The translations under genes and the position numbers were made by a program. The notes below the pieces were generated by a model that saw only the letters and a list, made by a program, of their open reading frames with translations, was not told the DNA's origin and searched no databases. A stretch of DNA of 23,130 nt from Desulfobacula sp. (GTDB lineage: Bacteria > Desulfobacterota > Desulfobacteria > Desulfobacterales > Desulfobacteraceae): the NCBI GenBank assembly GCA_023139225.1, contig JAGLNZ010000440.1, positions 1-23,130 of the forward strand, written 5' to 3'. Shown one piece after another: positions 1-6,459 of this stretch (positions are counted from its first letter, which is position 1; each line of letters opens with the position of its first letter).

Positions 1-150
1 AAGAGGCCATCCGAACTGGACTGTTTTAATATCTTCCCCAATTGCTTTTTTGTGTGTAAGGGATAATGATTTAAGCCATTTTCTAACAGGTTCCGCTCCT
101 GAACTCGTTTTATAAAAATGAACTTTTAATTTTATCTCATCATAATCCAT
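1..150 (-). CDS. HigB/RelE-type toxin (Gp49-like family), N-terminal part, runs off the left edge
   Basis: Fifty codons are visible on the minus strand, starting at the ATG at 148-150 and open to the window edge. The protein begins MDYDEIKLKVHFYKTSSG and continues with EPVRKWLKSL, KKAIGEDIKT and VQFGWPL. This is the N-terminal pattern of the phage-derived Gp49-like/HigB family of the RelE superfamily. Members I know of are ribosome-dependent mRNA endonucleases and the toxin half of a toxin-antitoxin pair. In most HigBA-type loci the toxin gene comes first, so an HTH antitoxin gene would be expected just beyond the left edge; that is inference. No Shine-Dalgarno sequence precedes the ATG, and a promoter lies so close that the transcript may be leaderless. 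The C-terminal catalytic residues are outside the window, so activity cannot be judged. Confidence 0.82.
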   Translation of the reverse strand, partial: MDYDEIKLKVHFYKTSSGAEPVRKWLKSLSLTHKKAIGEDIKTVQFGWPL

Positions 151-157
151 ATGCAGA

Positions 158-185
158 AGTGTACCAAAATTGGGGCGGTTGTCAA
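158..185 (-). promoter_or_regulatory. Sigma-70-type promoter of the HigB-like toxin gene
   Basis: On the minus strand a perfect -35 TTGACA (180-185) is followed by a 16-nt spacer and a -10 of TACACT (158-163). The expected start of transcription, about seven bases past the -10, falls at 150-151, which is the A of the ATG or the base before it. The mRNA would therefore be leaderless or nearly so, consistent with the missing ribosome binding site. Confidence 0.6.
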
Positions 186-348
186 ATGTTTTTATTCGTT
201 CAAAATAATTGCAAGCATTTTAGAACCATCTTCATATTCTTTATCACTATGCCTGAAAACTTACTTTGAATTAAGTATGATGTCCCCCGAATTCCCAAAA
301 AAAAAGATCAATGTGATTGCATATGGATCTTAAACTTCCCAGTGGACC

Positions 349-483
349 GTCAGGGGGTGGGGTAAAACTTTGCCCTAAACCTCGCCGGACATCCGTGTCC
401 GGCTCACAGGTGAAATAGCTGCTCCCGGCCTCCTGCCTCCCACAGCTATTTATCCCGGTCAAAGTCTTACCCCACCCCCTGAC
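349..483 (-). repeat. Structured GC-rich repeat, copy 1 (three-way-junction fold, minus-strand orientation)
   Basis: Outer arms 349-372 and 460-483 form a 24-bp helix with a single non-Watson-Crick position. Inside are two hairpins: CCGGACA/TGTCCGG at 385-402 (4-nt loop) and AAATAGCTG/CAGCTATTT at 413-451 (21-nt loop). The core at 407-456 matches copy 2 (5136-5185) at 48 of 50 positions once reverse-complemented, and a GAG-x-TTTAG segment after the small hairpin is also shared. The outer arms have no sequence similarity to those of copy 2 but pair just as well. The one imperfect position is G-U if the minus strand is the RNA, and A-C if the plus strand is. No coding potential is credible. It could be a non-autonomous mobile element of the REP/MITE/PATE kind or a structured RNA; the sequence does not decide between them. 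Confidence 0.8.
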
Positions 484-596
484 TATGCCCGACCCGAGTG
501 CCACTGAAATTCGGATGTGATTTTTATATTATAAAGAACACTTTGGAAATGGGTGTTAGATTAATGTTGGCAGGGAATAAAGTTTAACACATTAAA

Positions 597-2585
597 TTAC
601 CTTTGGATGAGTTCATCCTGTTTATTTAAAAATTTCCCTCTTTTTTTTAGTATTCTTATCGGCACATAGATTATCAATATCACCAGTACCAAAACAAATA
701 TAATGCCGGCAAAAGCGATCCAGGTGAGGTAGTTGCCGCCTGCAAGCAACTTGTAGGGATTAAGGCTGGTGTCCCTGGTTTGGCGTCCTTCAGAATGCCT
801 GTACTTCTCAGGCAGCTCCGGTATACCATCACCGTCCTTATCCTCAAAACTCTGAACATATCCCACAAGAGCTGTCCAGTCTTTTATCTCCTGAATACCA
901 TCTTTGTCTTTGTCTCCGTCAACCCTTACTGTGGTAAACTCTTCTATGGGATTACCCTCCCTGTCCTTGGGAACGATAGTCAGAATGCTGTTGGTAAAAC
1001 TGCCAATCACCTTCAGAAAAGTGGCGTTATAGATGTTACTTACCACCTTGTAAAGTTTATTATTGGCGCCTGAATAATCCAGTGGTTGATAGTTTCCATT
1101 TTCATCTTCAATTAGAAATTTTAGTCACCCGGTCAAAAAACATCCGATTGGAATTATAATTAATCTTAACACCTGACAGCTGAAGAAAATAATCACGGGT
1201 TTTTCATTGGATAAACAGTGGTCAATATCTCAAAGGCTTTTTTTAATTCAGGAGCAGTGACATAAAAAGAGACCAGTGGATAACTCAAACTGCCGTCCCA
1301 TCCAACACCTAAGCGGAACAACTCTGAATAAATCACTAACAGTTACTAATCCTGTGCTTCCTTTAATAATATCATCGCGGATCACTCCATTGGACTGTAT
1401 GGCAACCCTCACTCTGCTCAAGGGGTCATCGGGATTGTATTCTGCTTTGTCAACCGCCCATCTGATTGAGTCTGTAAGCAAATTTCCCAGATTTGATTCA
1501 TCTATTTTTAGGCACAGATCAAAATCGGTTTTAACAAGTACTTGATCAAATTTTAAATTATATTGTTTAAGCACCTTCTGATTGACTATCCTCACAGCTG
1601 AGTCGATCATTCCGGTAATTTCAGCATCTCCTTTAATCGTATCATCTATTGATATAATTTTATAATTCTCAAGTTTGACGCCATCCGGATTTACTATTAC
1701 ATCAAGCACACCAGCCTGTTTTCCATATGCCGAAGCCTGGACAATAATTGTATTATTTTCGACAATTGGTTTTGGAAGAGCAGTATGAGTATGTCCACTG
1801 ATAATGATATCAATACCGGATACGTTTTTAGCAAGCAGGAGATCCTCTGATTTTGACTCATCATCCATTAAACCGCTGTGTGAAAGACAAATGACCAAAT
1901 CGACCTGCTCCTTCTCCCTTAACAGCTTAACCATTTTTTGCGAGGACTCGATTGGGTCGCCAAACTTCACAGGAGATGCAAAGGGAGCTACATCTGCAGC
2001 ATCTTTTCCTACCAGACCAAAAAAGCCTATCTTAAGTTCATCCTTTTGCATGACAACATATGGTTTAACCACTCCCTGTTTAAACAGATTTTCCAATCGG
2101 TCATCTTTTTCATCAGTTTGGTCGAAGATAACATTGGATGCTACAATTTGAGGCATTTTTCCTTTTGCAGCTGCAGATTCAATAATTCTGGCCAACCCTT
2201 CGGGTTTCAGGTCAAATTCATGATTGCCAAGTGTTGTCAGGTCATATCCCATTTTTTCCATTATTTCCAACTCAAGCGCTTCCTCGCGGCTGACCATATG
2301 AAAAAGCGATCCCATCAAAAAATCGCCTGCATCCAAAACCAGAAAAGGATTATTTTTTTTTCTTTTTTCAGACTTAATAACCGTTGCAATCCTTGCCCAA
2401 CCACCAATCGTTTTATCATTTCCTGTAATTAGCGGGCTATAGTCACCATTGGGAGAAAAACCTAAAAAATGTGAATGAAGGTCGTTAGTGTGAAGTATTG
2501 TTAATCGGTTTTCAGCTGAATATCCGATAGAACTGCAATTGATAATGAAAAAAATAAGAGTTAAAAGAAAATATTTGGTTTTCAT
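597..2585 (-). pseudogene. 5'-nucleotidase / UDP-sugar hydrolase-type metallophosphatase, broken by three frameshifts
   Basis: The start at 2583-2585 is preceded by GGAG with 7-nt spacing; it is better than an upstream in-frame codon at 2627. The protein opens with a signal peptide (about residues 1-24), then the calcineurin-like metallophosphatase motifs HTNDLHSHF, DAGDFL, GNHEFD, SHSG and SGHTHT, followed by the 5'-nucleotidase C-terminal domain. Such enzymes are exported and hydrolyse nucleotides or UDP-sugars. The frame is lost near 1308-1313, where the expected VVPLG becomes VVPLRCWMG, and stops at 1248. The missing residues continue in the other frames with further breaks near 1193-1200 and 1115-1126, then run intact to 597. 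Each break looks like one surplus base. The tail has two Ca-binding-like repeats (DKDKDG, DKDGDG) and a membrane segment (about LTWIAFAGIIFVLVLVILII) before a basic end, so the intact protein of about 660 residues would be membrane-anchored. Sequencing error is the alternative to true decay. Confidence 0.8.
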
Positions 2586-3207
2586 TTTGATCTCCAGATT
2601 ATTGATTGTGGCCCTTTGTTCAATCAATTAATTATATGGATCTGTTTATCTTGTAAATTTGAATGATATCCGACCAGATAAATAAAAAAATCTGATTCAA
2701 GAATTCTGTAACAATATTTCAGAAATCAGTAAAGATATTTAAAAAAATAAGTTTTAGTAAAAATATAATTGATTCAAAAAGAATCTGCCAGAATGTTCTT
2801 TAATTGGAGAGTAACCGAATTTTCCAAAAAAAATATCCTGAGATTCAGAAAAGGTGATCTATAATATATCAAGTTGAATATTGGCAGATTGACCGAGCAC
2901 ACAAGATATAGTGTTTGGCAAACGAGCAAAAATCATGGCCAATGTTTCAGATATATTGTGAATGGTTAAGGATCTGGCAAATTAGCCTGTATGCAAGAAT
3001 CATTGACTCTTTGTACCTCTCAAAAGTCAGAGTAACAAGATGGGGCGTTCCACAACAAAGACCACTGAAATTTAATTACAGGTCGTTGGCATTGAGGAGA
3101 GAAAAATGGTATTGAATGCATAGAAATAAAGATTTAACATTTTTGGCAAATTATAATGAGGATAAAGTCAAAAAGATAAATATCTTCAACCCAAACACTG
3201 GGAGACT
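2586..3207. other. Intergenic stretch between two divergent genes
   Basis: There is no supportable gene in these 622 bases. The 66-codon open frame at 2915-3115 has no family resemblance that I recognise, and its composition is unlike a coding region. Besides the possible nucleotidase promoter and inverted repeat, there is a TATAAT at 3152-3157 on the plus strand, about 50 bases before the sensor gene. It has no good -35, so its status as that gene's promoter is only a guess. I see no terminator or mobile-element end. Confidence 0.5.
2631..2657 (-). promoter_or_regulatory. Possible sigma-70 promoter of the nucleotidase gene
   Basis: Minus strand TTTACA (2652-2657) and a perfect TATAAT (2631-2636) lie upstream of the nucleotidase start, but the spacer is only 15 nt, which is short. 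The leader between this site and the ATG contains an 8-bp inverted repeat, ATTGATTG/CAATCAAT (2601-2608 and 2621-2628), which could be a hairpin or operator. Confidence 0.3.
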
Positions 3208-4773
3208 ATGAAACCTTTGTTGGGAAAAATAAGTCTAAATTCAATCATTTTAGCGATAATATTCATTTTCAGTTTTCTAGCTCAAAGCTGTGATGATTCT
3301 ATAATTCATTTTTCAGACAAAGAAAAAGCATGGATTGCAAATAACAAAAGCAATTTAAAGGTTACTCCTGATCCTGCATTTCCCCCGATTGATTTTTTTG
3401 ACGAAAAAGGCAACTACAAAGGGGTATCTGCTGATATAATAAAACTTATAGAAGATCGAACCGGTCTGCAATTCAGCATAATTAGGACAAAAAATTGGAA
3501 TACTGCCCTCATAGATGTGGAAAATAAGAAATCGGATATTGTACTTCCCACTCAAAAAACTGCAGAACGATTAAAATACCTCTTGTTTACAGAACCTTAT
3601 ATCGAAGTCCCTACAGTGATCGTTACAACAAGAAAAAATAAAAGCTTCAGTTCAATTGACTTACTGAGAAATAAAAGGGTTGCTGTGATAAAGAATCATG
3701 CAATAATAGAACAGTTTATTGAACCTAAGTATCCTTTTTTAAATATAATTTTAGTAAAAAATGCTATCACCGGTCTTTTGGAAACCTCTTTTGGAGAGGT
3801 GGATGCCATGTTAGCAGAACTTCCCATTGCAACATACTATATAGAAAAAATGGGAATCACAAACCTCAGTATTGCTGGAAGGACATCACACAAATACGAT
3901 CTTTCAATTGCCTCAAGGAAAGATATGCCAACCTTGAATTCAATTCTTAAAAAAGGCCTCTCAAGTATAAGCCAAAAGGAGTTGAAAGATATAAAACAAA
4001 ATTGGATTAAATTAAATTGGGTTCCCTTTTACAAGAACCAGTATTTTCAGGTATTTTCAAGTATAATTATTCTCTCATTAATTTTCTTTTTTTTGTGGAA
4101 CAGAGTTTTAAAAAAAGAAATTGATAGAAGAAAAAAAACAGAATTAATGCTTCGTGAATCTGAAATGAAATTTCGAAATATAATAGAATCTTCCCCAATG
4201 GGGATTCATCTATACAAATTAGAAGATACTTCTAAATTAATATTTACGGGTTCAAATCCAAGCGCGGATACAATTTTAGGTGTTGGAAACAAACAATTCG
4301 TTGGCAAAACTATTGAGCAAGCTTTCCCTCCTTTGACTGGGACGGAGATACCGGACAGATACAGAGACCTATGTTTACAAGGAGGTATATGGGTCAAAGA
4401 GCAAATTGAATTTGAGGATGAAAAAGTAAAGGGTGCTTTTGAAGTTCATGCGTTTCAGACCTCGCAAAATGAAATAGCAGTTATGTTCCTTGATGTAAAA
4501 GAAAGAAAGATCGCAGAAAAAGAGAAAGAAAAACTCATCATAGACCTCCAAAATGCTTTAACTGAAATCAAAACCTTAAACGGATTACTCCCCATTTGTT
4601 CCTCATGCAAAAAAATAAGAGATGATAATGGATATTGGAATTTATTAGAATCTTACATAGAGAATCATTCAGATGCCTTTTTCAGTCACGGTATGTGTCC
4701 AGAATGTTCAGATAAATTATATGGTAAAGAAGATTGGTATATTAAAATGAAAAAGGACAAGAGAATCGAATGA
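3208..4773 (+). CDS. Membrane sensor: periplasmic solute-binding domain, TM, PAS, C-terminal Cys4 module; no kinase domain
   Basis: 521 residues; the start is supported by GGGAG five bases upstream. A signal or anchor segment (about residues 12-28) is followed by a bacterial extracellular solute-binding family 3 domain (about 38-265, with NLKVTPDPAFPPIDFFDEKGNY at its start region). Next comes a transmembrane helix (about 279-299), a short basic coiled coil, a PAS domain (about 314-430) and a second coiled coil. The C-terminus carries LPICSSCKKIRDDNGYW, HSDAFFSHG and CPEC. Cysteines 464, 467, 497 and 500 form a CxxC-x29-CxxC arrangement that I infer to bind a metal, zinc being most likely. 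I know this Cys4 module as a common tail in sensors and response regulators of sulfate reducers, but I know of no established function. There is no histidine kinase, GGDEF, EAL, HD or methyl-accepting domain, so the output is unknown. A SAQSC-like lipobox is too poor to call a lipoprotein. Confidence 0.85.
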   Translation: MKPLLGKISLNSIILAIIFIFSFLAQSCDDSIIHFSDKEKAWIANNKSNLKVTPDPAFPPIDFFDEKGNYKGVSADIIKLIEDRTGLQFSIIRTKNWNTALIDVENKKSDIVLPTQKTAERLKYLLFTEPYIEVPTVIVTTRKNKSFSSIDLLRNKRVAVIKNHAIIEQFIEPKYPFLNIILVKNAITGLLETSFGEVDAMLAELPIATYYIEKMGITNLSIAGRTSHKYDLSIASRKDMPTLNSILKKGLSSISQKELKDIKQNWIKLNWVPFYKNQYFQVFSSIIILSLIFFFLWNRVLKKEIDRRKKTELMLRESEMKFRNIIESSPMGIHLYKLEDTSKLIFTGSNPSADTILGVGNKQFVGKTIEQAFPPLTGTEIPDRYRDLCLQGGIWVKEQIEFEDEKVKGAFEVHAFQTSQNEIAVMFLDVKERKIAEKEKEKLIIDLQNALTEIKTLNGLLPICSSCKKIRDDNGYWNLLESYIENHSDAFFSHGMCPECSDKLYGKEDWYIKMKKDKRIE

Positions 4774-5365
4774 GCATTCTGTCTATCTTTGTTGGCCTAA
4801 GCTATCGTTCCTATCAGCGTTGGCGTTTTTTGTTAGTGTTGACTCAAAAGAACCATTTTAGCACCCCAAATTGATGAACCGACACTTAAGTATTATCCTA
4901 TTCCTGCGCCAATGCAGGGCCTTGATTTTCAGAGATACCAAAGTTATTCACAACTTTTGATGATTGAAATAAGACACAAAATCTTGTGGTATGAAGAAAT
5001 ACCCATTTTCAGTTCGGCATTACACTTACTTGGAGACTTGATTGATTCAGGGAGGGCTTGCCGGAATTATCTTTTCCCACAAATATATTCCATCTGTGGG
5101 GACTGAAGGCGGCGGGTTGAGGTGGGGTGTGAGGCGGGATAAATAGATGCGGGAGGCAGGAGGCCGGGAGCAGCTATTTCACCTGCTCAACGGACAGGAC
5201 GTCCGGTGAGCTTTAGCCGACAGCCCGCCTCAACCTGCTGCCCCCCCCCTCGTGGGAATTGCTTTTTTAAACTTTTAAAGATAGATCAAACAACATAGAT
5301 GTAAGGAGATCAGAGCCATTATTTGCGATTGTCTATTGGGGAAAAGGATACAATCAATTTTCTTG
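4774..5365. other. Intergenic stretch at the left end of the flagellar operon, carrying repeat copy 2
   Basis: I see no credible gene. The main content is the structured repeat at 5108-5242. A local hairpin TTCCCACA/TGTGGG with partners at 5074-5080 and 5095-5100 precedes it, and TTCCCAC (5074-5080) could alternatively pair with GTGGGAA at 5252-5258 to extend the repeat's outer helix. No U-tract terminator is visible for either the sensor gene or the flagellar operon. The segment near 4840-4888 begins TGTTGACTC and ends ACCGACA, reminiscent of an insertion-sequence end, but nothing confirms it. Confidence 0.5.
5108..5242 (+). repeat. Structured GC-rich repeat, copy 2 (plus-strand orientation)
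   Basis: Outer arms 5108-5130 and 5220-5242 pair over 23 positions with one true mismatch and three wobble pairs. All three wobbles are G-U if the plus strand is the RNA, the same polarity as in copy 1. The inner hairpins are AAATAGATG/CAGCTATTT (5141-5149 and 5171-5179, one mismatch) and CGGAC/GTCCG (5191-5195 and 5201-5205). The core 5136-5185 is 48/50 identical to copy 1, including GGAGGCAGGAGGCCGGGAGC in the large loop. The outer arms are unrelated in sequence to copy 1, so the helix is kept while its bases change. A run of nine C's follows the right arm at 5241-5249. Confidence 0.8.
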
Positions 5366-6001
5366 TTACTTTCGTTTAAAGGCGAGGCGTTCGCTGATTT
5401 TAGCTGCTTTTTCACTGTCCACAAAGGATAGAATCTGAGAAGCAGATGCTTCACGCATTCTTAAGAATATTTCCTGGGCTACCTCAAGATTCATTTTATC
5501 AACAATCTGGGCGGCACTTTTCGGTTTCATCCCTGCATACATTTTTACCAGTCTGCCTATCTTGGCCTCATATGCAGCATCTTTCTCTCTTTCTTTCTGA
5601 GTTTTCTTTTTCGTAAGATTCGCCATATCCCCTTTAATTTGTTTTTTCAAGGTTTTCAGGCTTTCAAGTTTTTCATCAATCTGTTCTTCAAATATCTCAA
5701 GTTCTTTTTTTTCCTGGGCAAGGGCTTTTCGCTGTTTTCCAATCATTGTTTTTTTTTCTTCCAGGCCCCGCAGGACAACCTTGGCAGGATCAGGACACTC
5801 GGGGCATTCAGGACACGGCGTTTCCTCTGATGCTTCATCACCCTTTTTGGCATCTTTGTCGGCGTCCTTTTTTTCATCCTCTGCAAAGACATTTGTCCCA
5901 TTAAACAACAAAGAATTATCTTTGGTATAAAAAGAACCCAAAAATGCAGAAAATAACAAACAAATGGCAAGAAAAACCATAACCTTTTTATATTGTTTCA
6001 T
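5366..6001 (-). CDS. MotE/MgtE_N-like flagellar accessory protein, exported or membrane-anchored
   Basis: 211 residues. An N-terminal hydrophobic segment (about 6-24) directs the protein to the membrane or periplasm. A charged stretch contains CPECPECPD with cysteines 63, 66 and 69. A long coiled coil runs from about 78 to 140, and a C-terminal MgtE_N-type domain (about 150-208) carries the family pattern YAGMKPKSAAQIVDKM and SASQILSFVDSEKAAKISE. Related MotE proteins of rhizobia act as periplasmic chaperones for the motility protein MotC; homologues in other groups often sit next to fliJ, as here. The gene overlaps fliJ by 14 bases, which suggests translational coupling. A role in stabilising a stator or export component is plausible but inferred. 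The three closely spaced cysteines are unusual for the family, as far as I know. Confidence 0.75.
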   Translation of the reverse strand: MKQYKKVMVFLAICLLFSAFLGSFYTKDNSLLFNGTNVFAEDEKKDADKDAKKGDEASEETPCPECPECPDPAKVVLRGLEEKKTMIGKQRKALAQEKKELEIFEEQIDEKLESLKTLKKQIKGDMANLTKKKTQKEREKDAAYEAKIGRLVKMYAGMKPKSAAQIVDKMNLEVAQEIFLRMREASASQILSFVDSEKAAKISERLAFKRK

Positions 6002-6446
6002 GGGACTTAGTCCTTGCTGTTTTTAGGGATGAAATCTCATCTAATTCTTTTTGTTCAATTTTTATAACTTCCTGAGTGTATCTATTTTTTAATTTTTCAC
6101 GGTAAAGCTCCATTGCCTTTTTATCAACACTTTTTTTCTTTAATTCCAGCAATTTTTCTTTAAGAATTTTCTCTAATGCAATTTTTCTTAATTTTTCATC
6201 TTTTATCCCGCTTTCCACAGATTCCAGATAATGGTGGTATCTCCTGAATTCAGGAGCGCTGACACCTTTGGCCACAATATCTTCTGCTTTGTCAGCATTT
6301 TGGTCATAGGTGTGTTTTAAATGAGTAATTTGTTTTTCGCAAACTCTAACATCCATATGCGCCCTGGCTGTATTTTGCTGGGCTATCCTTTCCAGATATA
6401 ATCTGTAATTGAGCAAAGGCTGTAATTTAAATTCAAATCGCTTCAT
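5988..6446 (-). CDS. fliJ: Flagellar export protein FliJ
   Basis: 152 residues, the usual FliJ size, almost entirely coiled coil and rich in Lys and Glu. It opens MKRFEFKLQPLLNYR, the characteristic FliJ N-terminus with the F-x-L-x-x-LL-x-R pattern. FliJ is the central-stalk-like soluble component of the flagellar type III export apparatus; it binds FliI and FlhA and escorts chaperones. Its position directly after fliI (13-nt gap) supports the call, because the protein family is too low in complexity to rely on sequence alone. The 3' end overlaps the next gene by 14 bases. Confidence 0.88.
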   Translation of the reverse strand: MKRFEFKLQPLLNYRLYLERIAQQNTARAHMDVRVCEKQITHLKHTYDQNADKAEDIVAKGVSAPEFRRYHHYLESVESGIKDEKLRKIALEKILKEKLLELKKKSVDKKAMELYREKLKNRYTQEVIKIEQKELDEISSLKTARTKSHETI

Positions 6447-6459
6447 TTATATTTTTTAT

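Larger units (their letters stand above)
151..596. other. Intergenic stretch between the toxin gene and the broken nucleotidase gene
   Basis: I find no credible gene here. It holds the toxin promoter (158-185) and the GC-rich structured repeat (349-483). An additional six-base inverted pair, CAGTGG (340-345) and CCACTG (501-506), could close the repeat's outer helix further out. The rest, 186-339 and 507-596, is ordinary AT-rich sequence with no recognisable site. Open frames across the repeat are a by-product of its palindromic, stop-poor composition. Confidence 0.6.

Noticed and set aside
349..483. The repeat as a group II intron domain, retron or tRNA
   Set aside because: The hairpin sequences do not match a domain V or a tRNA cloverleaf, and no reverse transcriptase gene is near either copy.
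271..504. A 77-codon open frame across repeat copy 1 on the minus strand
   Set aside because: It consists largely of the palindromic GC-rich element, has no family resemblance, and its length follows from the lack of stop codons in that composition.
2915..3115. A 66-codon open frame in the gap before the sensor gene
   Set aside because: No ribosome binding site, no recognisable family, and codon use unlike the real genes nearby.
3208..4773. The sensor as a hybrid or classical histidine kinase
   Set aside because: There is no H-box or ATP-binding N/G boxes between the PAS domain and the C-terminus; only about 60 residues with the Cys4 module follow the second coiled coil.
4840..4888. Possible end of an insertion sequence, perhaps IS21-like (TGTTGACTC ... 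ACCGACA)
   Set aside because: There is no transposase, no second end and no target duplication in the window, so the resemblance is too thin to call.
4912..5106. A 64-codon open frame before repeat copy 2
   Set aside because: No ribosome binding site or recognisable family, and it ends at the repeat.
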